Source: Ovoidimarina sediminis
GTDB taxonomy: Bacteria > Pseudomonadota > Alphaproteobacteria > Rhodobacterales > Rhodobacteraceae
Direction of reading: 5' to 3'
Assembly (NCBI RefSeq): GCF_032586175.1
Contig: NZ_JAWHTE010000012.1
Location: forward strand, 1 to 64,000
DNA length: 64,000 nt
Shown: positions 33,539-41,544 of the stretch, in pieces
Numbering within the stretch: the stretch's first letter is position 1
How the letters are laid out: each line of letters begins with the position of its first letter
Position numbers and translations under genes: made by a program
The notes under the pieces: model-generated
What the model was told of the DNA's origin: nothing
Databases searched by the model: none
What the model saw: the letters and a program-made list of their open reading frames with translations, nothing else

Positions 33539-34293
33539 TGCTCCGCGCGCTTCTCCTGCTCCTTGCGCTGTCGCTCCCGGCCCAGGCCGAAGAAGTGGTC
33601 GCGGGGCTCAGCCAGAACCGGATCTCGATCACCACGAATTTCGATGGCTCCGAAATCCTGATCTTCGGCGCGGTGAAGCGCGAAAGCCCGATCCCCGACG
33701 ATGCGCCGCTCGAAGTCATCATCACCGTTGCCGGTCCATCGGCACCGGTCGTCGTCCGGCGCAAGGATCGCCGCTTCGGCATCTGGATCAACGTTGAAAG
33801 CGCAGAGGTCGATCACGCGCCGTCCTTCTACGCCGTGGCCACCACCGCACCCTGGGCCGACGTACTCCGCGACACCGACGATCTGCGGCACAAGATCTCG
33901 GTCCGCCGCGCGATCCGGGCGGTGGGCGTCGCCTCCATGGTCGAGGATGTCGATGCCTTCACCGACGCGCTGGTCCGTATTCGTGAATCGCGCGATCTCT
34001 TCCAGACGAATATTGGCACGGTGGAATTCAACGAAGCCACGCTCTTCAATACGGCGATCCGCCTTCCGGCCAATCTAACCGAGGGCGCTTATGCCACCCG
34101 CTTCTTCCTCACCCGGAACGGCGAGGTCATCGACGTCCACGAAACCGTGATCGACGTCCAGAAAGTCGGGCTCGAGCGTTTTCTCTTCAACCTCTCGCGC
34201 GAACAGCCGCTGATCTACGGCCTCCTGTCGCTTGCCATCGCGATCGCGGCCGGGTGGAGCGCCTCGGCCTTCTTCCGCTACATCCGCGGCTGA
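33538..34293 (+). CDS. TIGR02186 family membrane-anchored protein
   Basis: This 251-aa protein has a signal peptide (1-18, PAQA), a large periplasmic beta-rich part (GLSQNRISITTNFDGSEILIFGAVKR, then VIITVAGPSAPVVVRRK) and one C-terminal membrane helix (LIYGLLSLAIAIAAGWSASAFF). The architecture and the block RRKDRRFGIWIN fit the TIGR02186 family, which often sits beside TauE/SafE exporters. It probably works with the exporter encoded just upstream, role unknown. A repeat element lies 8 bp after the stop. Confidence 0.85.
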   Translation: MLRALLLLLALSLPAQAEEVVAGLSQNRISITTNFDGSEILIFGAVKRESPIPDDAPLEVIITVAGPSAPVVVRRKDRRFGIWINVESAEVDHAPSFYAVATTAPWADVLRDTDDLRHKISVRRAIRAVGVASMVEDVDAFTDALVRIRESRDLFQTNIGTVEFNEATLFNTAIRLPANLTEGAYATRFFLTRNGEVIDVHETVIDVQKVGLERFLFNLSREQPLIYGLLSLAIAIAAGWSASAFFRYIRG

Positions 34294-34300
34294 CCCGCTT

Positions 34301-34369
34301 CTTCATTTTGGCGAAAATACTCCGGGGGGCCGCCCGGTACGGGCGGTGGGGGCAGCGCCCCCTCCTCCC
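34301..34369. repeat. REP-like palindromic element, copy 1
   Basis: The element starts with CTTCATTTTGGCGAAAATAC, then TCCGGGGGG, a stem CCGCCC-GGTA-GGGCGG and a second stem GGGGGC-AGC-GCCCCC. A related copy is at 51529-51600. The stems differ in sequence between copies but keep pairing. It lies between convergent genes, as REP-type elements often do. Confidence 0.7.
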
Positions 34370-34402
34370 ATTCTGTCCTGCGACGACGCGAACACCGGCG
34401 CG

Positions 34403-35131
34403 CTAGCCGCGCCCGACATAGGGCATCTTGGTCGCAATGATCGTCATGTTCTGCACATTCGCCGACAAGGGAAGATCCGCCATGTGCAGCACGGCCCGCG
34501 CCGCATCCGCCACATCCATCGTCTCGACCGCGGGCTTGCCCGCCGCGCGGGTGCGCTCATCCAATGCCGCCACCATCGGCGTTCGCGCATTTCCGATGTC
34601 GATCTGCCCTGCCGCGATGTCGAAAGGCCGCCCGTCGAGCGACAGGGTCTTTGTCAGCCCCGTAACGGCGTGCTTGGTCGCGGTATAGCAGACCGATCCC
34701 TCCCGCGGGGTGTGTGCCGAGATCGAGCCGTTGTTGATGATCCGCCCGCCCTGCGGCGCCTGCCGCCGCATCTGCGCGAAGGCCGCCCGCGCCCCGTGGA
34801 ACATGCCTGTCAGGTTCACCGCAACAGATTGGGTCCAGTACTCCACGTCGATCTCGTCGATCGTGCCTGGCGGGGTGAAGATCCCGGCATTGTTGAACAG
34901 AACATCAAGCCGCCCCCAGCGATCGGCGAGCGTCGCCACGGCCGCCTCCACATCCTCAAGCCGCGTTACGTCGCCCGGCAGCACCATCGCTTCATCGCGT
35001 TCCCCCGCCACCTCCCGAAGCGCCGCCTCGCGGCGTGCGAACAGCCCTACGGCCCAGCCCTCGTTCAGCGCTGCTTCGGCAACCGCCTTCCCGATACCCG
35101 AGCTTGCCCCGGTGATCAGCATCGTCTTCAT
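34403..35131 (-). CDS. Short-chain dehydrogenase/reductase
   Basis: This 242-aa NAD(P)-binding oxidoreductase has the cofactor motif TGASSGIG (residues 7-14), NNAG in DVLFNNAGIF, the catalytic Ser in NNGSISAHTP and YxxxK in CYTATKHAVTG. Arg residues after strand 2 (LFARREAAL) suggest NADP. Substrate unknown. The start ATG overlaps the stop of the upstream helicase gene by four bases, so the two are co-transcribed. Confidence 0.93.
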   Translation of the reverse strand: MKTMLITGASSGIGKAVAEAALNEGWAVGLFARREAALREVAGERDEAMVLPGDVTRLEDVEAAVATLADRWGRLDVLFNNAGIFTPPGTIDEIDVEYWTQSVAVNLTGMFHGARAAFAQMRRQAPQGGRIINNGSISAHTPREGSVCYTATKHAVTGLTKTLSLDGRPFDIAAGQIDIGNARTPMVAALDERTRAAGKPAVETMDVADAARAVLHMADLPLSANVQNMTIIATKMPYVGRG

Positions 35132-36666
35132 GTTTCGTCCCCCTCGGTTCCGCCCTCCAGGCTCAAGGGCGCCGGTGTCATTTCAAGATCGTTGGTGGTC
35201 AGCGGCCCCTCGGGCCGTGCCAGCCGATAACGCGTTACCCAGATCAGCCGCTCCGCCGCGCGCGTGATCGCCACATAGGCCAGCCGCTTCCACAAGGGTA
35301 TCCCCGCCTCCACCCGGCCCGACCGCGCGGCGGCATAAAGATCGGGTGCGAAGACCTGCACATCCTCCCATTGCGAACCCTGCGCCTTGTGGATCGTCAC
35401 CGCTGCCCCGTGCAGAAACGCCGCGCCCATCGTGGCGGCAAAGGGGATGAACGGCTCTTCCTCGTCCGGCATCTCGATCTTCACGATCGAGGCGACGGAT
35501 ATCTGCGGCTCCTGCGCGCCGACAAGATACAGTTTCGAGAACCCGGGCCGCCGGCCTGCGCCAAGGTAGATCGCCTGCGCTCCCTTGATCAGCCCGCGTG
35601 CCTCCAGGTCGATGCGCCGCTTGCGATGTTTGAGCGGCAGTTCGATCCCATCGCAAATCAGAGGTTCGCCCGGCAAAAGCGCATCTGACGGCGCGCCGAA
35701 GGCGGCGCGAAAGGCATGGATCAGCCGGATCCGCGTCGCGTTCCGCCACACCAGTACCGGCGAGCGCGCCATCATATCGGCCGATACGCGCGGGGCCACG
35801 ACAATGCGCGGGTCTTCCGCCGCCGCGGCCTCCACCTTCCGCTCGAACGCCTCGAAGGTCAGGTCGGGATCGCTCAGCGCATGGGCGAGATCGAGAATGG
35901 GGTTTCCCGCCTCCTGCCGGTGTACACGGCTCAGCGTCAACTTCCGGCCTTCGGGCAACCCGTCGAACACCATCGCGCCCGACTGGTTCACCGGCGCAAG
36001 CTGCGCCGGGTCGCCGAAGAGAAGGAGCGTCGGAAAGATCTCCTTGAGATCCTCGAACTGCTGCTGATCGAGCATCGAACTTTCATCGACGAACCCGATA
36101 TCCAGCGGGTCCTCCCGCCGCTTCCACCCGGTGATGAAATCCGATCCGCGAAGCCCCGCCGCCGCCAGCGCTCCAGGCACGGATCCATGGGCATCGAAAA
36201 ACGCCTTCGCCCGGTCAAGCGCGGCGTCGGTCAGCCCCTCGATTTCCGGCCGGTCGCCCTCGCCCGCCAGCCATTCGGCGACCTTCTCGTACTCGGGATC
36301 GTAGACGGGGGTATAGATAATCCGGTGAATCGTCGTCGCCGGCACGCCCCTGTGCCGCAGAACGCTCGCCGCCTTGTTCGTCGGCGCAAGGATCGCCAGC
36401 GTCCGCCACTCCCGCGCCCGCCGGCTTTCATAGTCGCCCGAAACCGTCTCGACGCCCGCCTCGGCCAGCGCCTTCGTCAGCTCCGCCAGAAGCAGGGTCT
36501 TCCCCGTCCCGGCCTTGCCCAGCACCGCCAGAACGCTTTCACGCGCCTCGGCCTGCGGCGTCGTATGGCCGTCCACAAGGTCGATCCCGGCCCCGCGCAG
36601 CACCTCGCTGACCGTATCGAAGGCTTCCGCCTGATCATCGGAAAGGGCAAGGGCAGTCGCTGACAT
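35128..36666 (-). CDS. ATP-dependent RecD-like DNA helicase
   Basis: This 512-aa superfamily 1 helicase has Walker A GKAGTGKT (about residues 49-56), DESSMLD as motif II, GDPAQLAPVNQSG as motif III, and the UvrD-type C-terminal motifs VTIHKAQGSQWEDV and YVAITRAAERLIWVTRY. It resembles RecD-like helicases and probably acts in DNA repair or replication restart. ATG 36666 gives the natural N-terminus (MSATALALSDDQAEAF); ATG 36678 adds four residues and cannot be excluded. No partner nuclease gene is nearby. Confidence 0.9.
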   Translation of the reverse strand: MSATALALSDDQAEAFDTVSEVLRGAGIDLVDGHTTPQAEARESVLAVLGKAGTGKTLLLAELTKALAEAGVETVSGDYESRRAREWRTLAILAPTNKAASVLRHRGVPATTIHRIIYTPVYDPEYEKVAEWLAGEGDRPEIEGLTDAALDRAKAFFDAHGSVPGALAAAGLRGSDFITGWKRREDPLDIGFVDESSMLDQQQFEDLKEIFPTLLLFGDPAQLAPVNQSGAMVFDGLPEGRKLTLSRVHRQEAGNPILDLAHALSDPDLTFEAFERKVEAAAAEDPRIVVAPRVSADMMARSPVLVWRNATRIRLIHAFRAAFGAPSDALLPGEPLICDGIELPLKHRKRRIDLEARGLIKGAQAIYLGAGRRPGFSKLYLVGAQEPQISVASIVKIEMPDEEEPFIPFAATMGAAFLHGAAVTIHKAQGSQWEDVQVFAPDLYAAARSGRVEAGIPLWKRLAYVAITRAAERLIWVTRYRLARPEGPLTTNDLEMTPAPLSLEGGTEGDET

Positions 36667-36708
36667 GGGGCGGACCATACGCGGCCCGGGAAGGCGGGGC
36701 CAGCGCGA

Positions 36709-37341
36709 TCAGCCCGCGAGGCGCAGGGGTTCCGGCCGTTCCATCGCGCGGCGGTGCCAGTGCCGCGAAATCTCCGCCGAAAGCCCCGCGCGGGGCAGAA
36801 GCACCGCCCGCCGCTCCGGCGCGAAGGCCCAGAGCCCGGCGGAAATGCCCTCCCGCCCCCGGCCACGCGTGCCCAGAAGCTCGGGCGCCCAGCCAAGTCG
36901 GCGATATACCCGGATCATCGGCGCGTCGAACACGCCCAGCGCATGGCTCAGCCCCTGTCCAAGCCCCAGTTCCAGTCCCCCCAGCATCAACGCCGCCGCC
37001 ACCCTCGGCCCCGCCCCGGGTGACAGGCAGAACCGCGTGCATTCCCAGATCCCGGGGCTACGCAGATCCCTGCCTGCCGCCAGATCGGGAAAATGCTCGT
37101 ACAGCATCGTACGCCCCGTCATGGGCAGAAACCGCATCGATCCGCCATGGGATCCGTCGCGTTCCTCCCAGATGACGTAAAGCGGGTTCAGCACATCGTA
37201 CTGATCCCGCTCCTCCCCCGCATCGGTCACCCCCACATCCCAGCCCAGGCGCCCGACGAACTGTGCCGCGCGGTCGCGGAACATCGTCGATCTGAGCTTT
37301 GGGTAAAAGGGCAGCTCCGCCCCCGAGAGAAACCGCAGCAT
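36709..37341 (-). CDS. Acyl-homoserine lactone synthase, LuxI family
   Basis: This 210-aa enzyme makes acyl-homoserine lactone signals from SAM and an acyl carrier. The invariant residues are all visible: Arg, Phe and Trp in RDRAAQFVGRLGW, the two Asp in ERDQYD, Arg in GSMRF, and Glu and Arg in WECTRF. The acyl chain made cannot be read from sequence. GGAGG lies 5 bases before the ATG and is partly covered by a 20-bp palindrome. The luxR gene lies 80 bp upstream in the same direction. LuxI genes near ccr are known in roseobacters. Confidence 0.95.
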   Translation of the reverse strand: MLRFLSGAELPFYPKLRSTMFRDRAAQFVGRLGWDVGVTDAGEERDQYDVLNPLYVIWEERDGSHGGSMRFLPMTGRTMLYEHFPDLAAGRDLRSPGIWECTRFCLSPGAGPRVAAALMLGGLELGLGQGLSHALGVFDAPMIRVYRRLGWAPELLGTRGRGREGISAGLWAFAPERRAVLLPRAGLSAEISRHWHRRAMERPEPLRLAG

Positions 37342-37349
37342 ACCACCTC

Positions 37350-37369
37350 CGCCGAACCATGGGTCGGCG
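37350..37369 (-). promoter_or_regulatory. 20-bp palindrome at the luxI ribosome site (lux-box-like)
   Basis: CGCCGAACCATGGGTCGGCG pairs at 9 of 10 positions about its centre and is exactly lux-box length. It starts 9 bp before the luxI ATG and covers the edge of the GGAGG site. It does not match the Vibrio lux box ACCTGT-type sequence, so assignment to the LuxR here is inference; it could also act as an RNA hairpin hiding the ribosome site. Confidence 0.45.
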
Positions 37370-37421
37370 AAGGGTTTGCCGTATTAAGGTTAACACTCGG
37401 AAAGCGGGGCGCGCGATCCAG

Positions 37422-38135
37422 TCAGATAACGATAAGCCCCCCGGCGATGGCGCGCGCCACGGCCTGCGTGGTGTTCAGCGCGCCAAGCTTCAGGCGTGCG
37501 CTCTCGATATAGGCCCGAAGCGTGTGTTCCGAGATCGACATCGCGTCCGCCGCCTGCGCCCGGCTGTTGCCCAGGGCCAGCATGCGCAGCGTATCGGTCT
37601 CTCTCGGGCTCAGGCTGACCATTTCGATCACGTCCGATCCCCGCTCGATTTCCAGCGCCTTGTGATTGACGAAATGGGCTGCCAGGATCAGGTCTGGCAT
37701 GAATTCCTTGGTATAGCTTTGCCAGCTGTCGTCGGCCGCCGTATCGCTGATCGTGAAAAGTGCGAACTGGCCCGAGGGCCCCCGGATCGGCACCGAAAAT
37801 CCCTGGTTTCCGATCCCGGCAGCGATCGCCTCGCCCATGAAATCGCGCCGAACCTTGCCCGACCAGTCAAAGGCCTTCCAGTCGACCGGTACGAAGCGGC
37901 GATAACAGGCCTGCACCACCGGGTCGATCCGCGCGTAATCCTGTTCGAGGTACTGGTCCACCCATTCCGGCGAATAGGTCAGCGCCGCATATTGCTCGCC
38001 CGTGCTGTTGACCGAATGATAGACGATATGCTCGACGTCCAGCGTGTCACGCATTGCGCCGATTCCCAGGTTCAGATCCTCAAGCGTCCTCACCTGCGAT
38101 AATTTCTCTACGAGCGCTTCGACCCGAAAGGTCAT
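37422..38135 (-). CDS. LuxR family quorum-sensing regulator
   Basis: This 237-aa protein has an N-terminal autoinducer-binding domain (about 15-160) and a C-terminal LuxR-type HTH (about 175-232). Ligand-pocket residues of the TraR/LuxR set are visible: Trp and Tyr in EWVDQYLEQDY, Asp-Pro in RIDPVV, Trp in PVDWKAF, Gly in NQGFSVPIRG. The HTH is LSPRETDTLRMLALGNSRAQAADAMSISEHTLRAYI. It lies upstream of luxI in the same direction and 30 bp downstream of a 44-aa ORF; both may be on one RNA from the CtrA-box promoter. Confidence 0.95.
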   Translation of the reverse strand: MTFRVEALVEKLSQVRTLEDLNLGIGAMRDTLDVEHIVYHSVNSTGEQYAALTYSPEWVDQYLEQDYARIDPVVQACYRRFVPVDWKAFDWSGKVRRDFMGEAIAAGIGNQGFSVPIRGPSGQFALFTISDTAADDSWQSYTKEFMPDLILAAHFVNHKALEIERGSDVIEMVSLSPRETDTLRMLALGNSRAQAADAMSISEHTLRAYIESARLKLGALNTTQAVARAIAGGLIVI

Positions 38136-38165
38136 GGAGCAGCGTCTCCGTCCCTCGTGCAGGCT

Positions 38166-38300
38166 TCAGCCCCGCGATTTCGCTGCGCACCCGCACCGCA
38201 ACTTTTCCAGATCTCCGGAAAATCGCGGCAAATCATTCAGATCTGCGAACTGGCCAAGATCGGCCAGCACGTCGAGAACCCAGGCCTTATTGTTGATCAT
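38166..38300 (-). CDS. 44-aa leader ORF upstream of luxR
   Basis: Reading 38300 to 38166 gives MINNKAWVLDVLADLGQ then FADLNDLPRFSGDLEKLR, and a basic Cys-containing tail CGCAAKSRG. The front is a good amphipathic acidic helix with ordinary protein composition, and AAGG lies 9 bases before the ATG. It stops 30 bp before luxR. It may be a small regulatory protein or a leader peptide that controls luxR translation. I do not recognise the family. Confidence 0.6.
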   Translation of the reverse strand: MINNKAWVLDVLADLGQFADLNDLPRFSGDLEKLRCGCAAKSRG

Positions 38301-38315
38301 GTTGAGACGCCTTGG

Positions 38316-38353
38316 TTAATAAAAGATTAACAAACATAATACCGTGCGCACGG
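38316..38353 (-). promoter_or_regulatory. CtrA box and second palindrome in the luxR promoter
   Basis: TTAATAAAAGATTAAC (38316-38331) is a perfect full CtrA site, TTAA-N7-TTAAC. Just upstream on the - strand are TATTAT (38341-38336) as a possible -10 and a perfect 12-bp palindrome CCGTGCGCACGG (38342-38353) between -10 and -35. CtrA control of quorum sensing is known in Dinoroseobacter. Confidence 0.6.
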
Positions 38354-38426
38354 CCGCCGCGAAATCCGCGAATTTCAACCCCCCGAAAATGGGGGGATGT
38401 CGCATCTTCAGACCATTGAAATCATT

Positions 38427-38460
38427 AAGGCGCCGCCCGTTTCCGCACGGACGGCGCCTT
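38427..38460 (-). terminator. Terminator of ccr
   Basis: AAGGCGCCG (38427-38435) pairs with 38452-38460; on the - strand the stem is followed by TTAATGATTT. It ends the ccr transcript and separates it from the luxR promoter. Confidence 0.75.
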
Positions 38461-38501
38461 GAATAAGCCTTGAATCACCGCGCCGCAGCGCTGTGAATAA
38501 C

Positions 38502-39797
38502 TTAACGGGTCGGGCCCGCTTCCAGCACGTCTTCCACCGTTCTCAGCCCCGTCACAGGTGCCTGCACCAGCACGCTCATGTTCCCCGGTTTGTGCTCGTT
38601 TCGCATCATCTTCATATGCGCCTGCGGCAGCTGATCCCATGCGAATACTTCCGACATGCAGGGATCAAGACGGCGCTCCAGCATCAGCTTGTTCGCCGCA
38701 CTCGCCTGTTTCAGATGCGCGAAATGGCTGCCCTGAAGCCGCTTTTGGTGCATCCACATGTAACGCACGTCGAATGTCAGGTTGAAACCGGTCGTACCTG
38801 CGCAGATCACGACCATCCCGCCTTTCTTCACCACGAAGGTCGAGACGGGGAAGGTCGCCTCGCCGGGATGCTCGAACACCATGTCAACGTTCACGCCCTT
38901 TCCGGTGATGTCCCAGATCGCCTTCCCGAACTTGCGCGCCTCGGCGAACCACTCCTTGTAAGCGTCGGTCCCCACTGTCGGAAGCTGGCCCCAGCAGTTG
39001 AAATCCTTTCGGTTGATCACGCCTTTTGCGCCAAGCCCCATGACAAAGTCGCGCTTGTCTTCGTCCGAGATCACGCCGATCGCATTGGCCCCCGCCGTGT
39101 TGATCAACTGGATCGCGTAGGAGCCGAGGCCACCCGACGCCCCCCAGACCAGCACGTTCTGTCCGGGCTTCAGGTCATGCGGTTCATGGCCGAAAAGCAT
39201 CCGATATGCTGTGGCGAGCGTCAGCGTGTAGCACGCGCTTTCCTCCCAGGTCAGGTGCTTCGGGCGCGGCATCAGCTGCTGCGACTGCACGCGCGTGAAC
39301 TGCGCGAAGGATCCGTCGGGCGTCTCGTACCCCCAGATCCGCTGGCTCGGCGAATACATCGGGTCGCCGCCGTTGCATTCCTCGTCGTCGCCGTCGTCCT
39401 GGTTGCAGTGGATGACAACCTCGTCGCCAACCTTCCAGCGTGTCACTTTCTCGCCAACGGCCCAGACGATGCCCGAGGCGTCGGAACCGGCGATGTGATA
39501 GGGCTGGCCATGGCCGTCGAACGGGCTGATCGGCTGGCCAAGCGCGGCCCAGACGCCGTTGTAGTTCACGCCGGCGGCCATCACGAGAACCAGAACCTCG
39601 TGGCTGTCGATCGCAGGCGTATCGACCACTTCCTTCACCATCGCCGTGTCCGGCTCTCCATGGCGCTCCCGCCGGATTGCCCAGGCGTGCATCTGCGCCG
39701 GCACGTGGCCCAGGGGCGGCATTTCACCCAGCTCGTAGAGATCCTTCACGGGGGCATCGTAGGTCATCATCTCAGGGGCCTTCGTATCCAGGGCCAT
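38502..39797 (-). CDS. ccr: Crotonyl-CoA carboxylase/reductase
   Basis: This 431-aa NADPH-dependent enzyme converts crotonyl-CoA and CO2 to ethylmalonyl-CoA, the key step of the ethylmalonyl-CoA pathway. It is an MDR-fold protein with an N-terminal GroES-like domain (GVNYNGVWAALGQP) and nucleotide motif VLVWGASGGLGSYAIQL. The Ccr insert EVVIHCNQDDGDDEECNGGDPMYSPSQRIWGYET and the CO2-binding-site residues expected around NxxF, Glu and His (for example EHPGEATFPVSTF) are present. GAGGGAGAC precedes the ATG. A ScfR-type site lies 82 bp upstream, and ecm is 1.7 kb away on the other strand. Confidence 0.98.
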   Translation of the reverse strand: MALDTKAPEMMTYDAPVKDLYELGEMPPLGHVPAQMHAWAIRRERHGEPDTAMVKEVVDTPAIDSHEVLVLVMAAGVNYNGVWAALGQPISPFDGHGQPYHIAGSDASGIVWAVGEKVTRWKVGDEVVIHCNQDDGDDEECNGGDPMYSPSQRIWGYETPDGSFAQFTRVQSQQLMPRPKHLTWEESACYTLTLATAYRMLFGHEPHDLKPGQNVLVWGASGGLGSYAIQLINTAGANAIGVISDEDKRDFVMGLGAKGVINRKDFNCWGQLPTVGTDAYKEWFAEARKFGKAIWDITGKGVNVDMVFEHPGEATFPVSTFVVKKGGMVVICAGTTGFNLTFDVRYMWMHQKRLQGSHFAHLKQASAANKLMLERRLDPCMSEVFAWDQLPQAHMKMMRNEHKPGNMSVLVQAPVTGLRTVEDVLEAGPTR

Positions 39798-39878
39798 ACA
39801 CCGTCTCCCTCACAATCTTGACGCCGCGCTGCGGAATCGCAAGCGGATTACAAGCCGATCTAGAGGTCTCAAAGTAAT

Positions 39879-39898
39879 TTTGCAAACGATTTTTCAGA
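39879..39898 (-). promoter_or_regulatory. ScfR (PccR)-like site upstream of ccr
   Basis: TTTGCAAA-CGAT-TTTTCAGA has the layout of the motif reported for PccR of Rhodobacter sphaeroides (two TTTGCAAA copies with a 4-base gap, from memory). The first half is exact and the second matches 6 of 8. A short-chain acyl-CoA-sensing regulator acting on ccr would make sense. Confidence 0.4.
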
Positions 39899-39910
39899 TA
39901 TCACGCAATT

Positions 39911-41308
39911 TTATGTCTCAATCGTTTTCCGCACCGCAGCGGAGCCGGGCAAGAGCTGCGCCGCCGTCTCCTCCAGTGATGCAGCGTAGAAGGACAGAAG
40001 CGCCTGCTTCTCGGGCGCGACGCGCAGCGTACCGCCCTCCTCCAAAACGATCTTCCTCACAGTCAGCGATTGCAGCGCGGCCTCCAGCGTCTCCTCCGCC
40101 CCGCCCTCGGGCAGAAGAAGCGCGGCACCCGCTGTCTCGAAGGCCGCCATCCGCGCGCCTACCTTCTCCAGAAGATCGGCGCGCGTGGCCTGCCCTCCCG
40201 CCTCGTGCAGAAGCATCGCCACAAGCGGCACCGGCACAACCGGCATCACTTTCGCAATCCGCGTCATCATCTCGGCGGCCAGCGCATCGGGCCCCCTGCC
40301 CTCGAATTCCCGCATCGACAGGGGCGTGCCGAAACTCACACCGGCCCGCCCGAACCGCTGCGCCCGCCGCCTCAGCCGCCGCCAGATATAGCGGGCCGAA
40401 AACGCGGTGGCCGAGGGGATCGTGCCGCGAAACCTCTGCTGTCCCTTCTCATGGGCCTCGATCAGGATGTTGTCCTCGATAACCCGGTCATAGTTGAGGC
40501 CGATCGGCACGAAGACGAGGTCCCGTGCCTTCAGGTCGAACTCCTCGGTGATATAGCTCAGGATGCCCACCTTCGGTGATTTGAGCCGACCGGTCTGGCT
40601 CAATCCCCCCTCGGGAAACACCGCCTGCGCCACCCCGCCTTTCGAGGCCATCTGCACATAGCGCGCCAATACCCGACGATACAGCGCGGTGCGATATCGC
40701 CGCCTGATGAAGTACCCGCCCAACGCGCGAATAAGCGGCCCGAGCGGCCAGATCCGCGCCCACTCCCCCACCGCATAGGCCAGCGCCGATTGCCGCGCCA
40801 CGAGGTAGGTGACCAGCACGTAATCCATGTTGGACCGGTGGTTGATGATATAGACGACGGTCGCATTGGGATCGAAGGCCTTCAGCGCGTCAGGGTCCTC
40901 GTGCCAGACTTCCACATGGTAAAGCCGCGTCGAAAGCCACCGCGCCGCCCGGGTGGCGAAACCGAAATAGGCGCTCGCGCTGAACCCCGGCACGATCTCG
41001 CGCGCATAGCGCTGCGCCTGTTCGAAAGCCACGTCCTCACGCACGCCGGTCTCGCGCGCGTGCTCGGCCACCGCCTCCATCACGCTCGGGTCATAGGACA
41101 GACGCTGGATCATATCGGTGCGCCTTGCGAGCTTGAAGGGCTGGATCGGCCGTTCAAGCCGCTTGTTCAGTTCTTCCACCAAACGCTCGGCCCGCCGTCT
41201 GAGAAACCAGCGGACGGACGGAAAAAGGAAGTGCGACGCGAAGGTGACCGTCGCGAAGAGGACGATCAGAACAAGCAGCCAGAGCGGAACCTCGACCGTG
41301 CGCAGCAT
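39911..41308 (-). CDS. PlsB-like glycerol-phosphate acyltransferase
   Basis: This 465-aa membrane-bound acyltransferase of the PlsC/PlsB superfamily has an N-terminal membrane helix (VPLWLLVLIVLFATVTFASHFLF). The catalytic HX4D is in YIINHRSNMDYVL (about residue 157), glycerol-phosphate contacts are expected in YFIRRRYRTALYRR and VFPEGGLSQTGRLKSPK. Length and motifs fit a 1-acylglycerol or glycerol-3-phosphate acyltransferase acting on phospholipids. It lies 114 bp upstream of ccr on the same strand; such placement beside ccr is seen in related bacteria, although a pathway link is not obvious. Confidence 0.87.
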   Translation of the reverse strand: MLRTVEVPLWLLVLIVLFATVTFASHFLFPSVRWFLRRRAERLVEELNKRLERPIQPFKLARRTDMIQRLSYDPSVMEAVAEHARETGVREDVAFEQAQRYAREIVPGFSASAYFGFATRAARWLSTRLYHVEVWHEDPDALKAFDPNATVVYIINHRSNMDYVLVTYLVARQSALAYAVGEWARIWPLGPLIRALGGYFIRRRYRTALYRRVLARYVQMASKGGVAQAVFPEGGLSQTGRLKSPKVGILSYITEEFDLKARDLVFVPIGLNYDRVIEDNILIEAHEKGQQRFRGTIPSATAFSARYIWRRLRRRAQRFGRAGVSFGTPLSMREFEGRGPDALAAEMMTRIAKVMPVVPVPLVAMLLHEAGGQATRADLLEKVGARMAAFETAGAALLLPEGGAEETLEAALQSLTVRKIVLEEGGTLRVAPEKQALLSFYAASLEETAAQLLPGSAAVRKTIET

Positions 41309-41467
41309 GCGGCGGGGCCTAGACCTGTACGCGCGCGGGGCGGTGAACCGCCGACCACGCGTCCCTCATATGAGTCACTGTCACTGCGCGTTCCCTGTCT
41401 GTCATCGGCCAACCCTAGCAGATCGGCGGCCTGTGACCATGCATCCGATATGCCGCGACGCAGCGAA

Positions 41468-41496
41468 TTGACACTGCCATATTATTTCGAATAACT
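41468..41496 (+). promoter_or_regulatory. Promoter of ecm
   Basis: TTGACA (41468-41473), a 17-bp spacer and ATAACT (41491-41496) form a good -35 with a fair -10, leaving a leader of about 40 bases before ATG 41545. Confidence 0.55.
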
Positions 41497-41544
41497 ACGC
41501 CTCAGTGTAATTTTATTTCAATCTGTCCTCACGAGGCCTGACGC

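Noticed and set aside
38203..38222. TTTTCC...GGAAAA 20-bp inverted repeat as a lux box for luxR
   Set aside because: Only the outer 6 bp pair, and it lies inside the 44-aa leader ORF, so coding constraint explains it.
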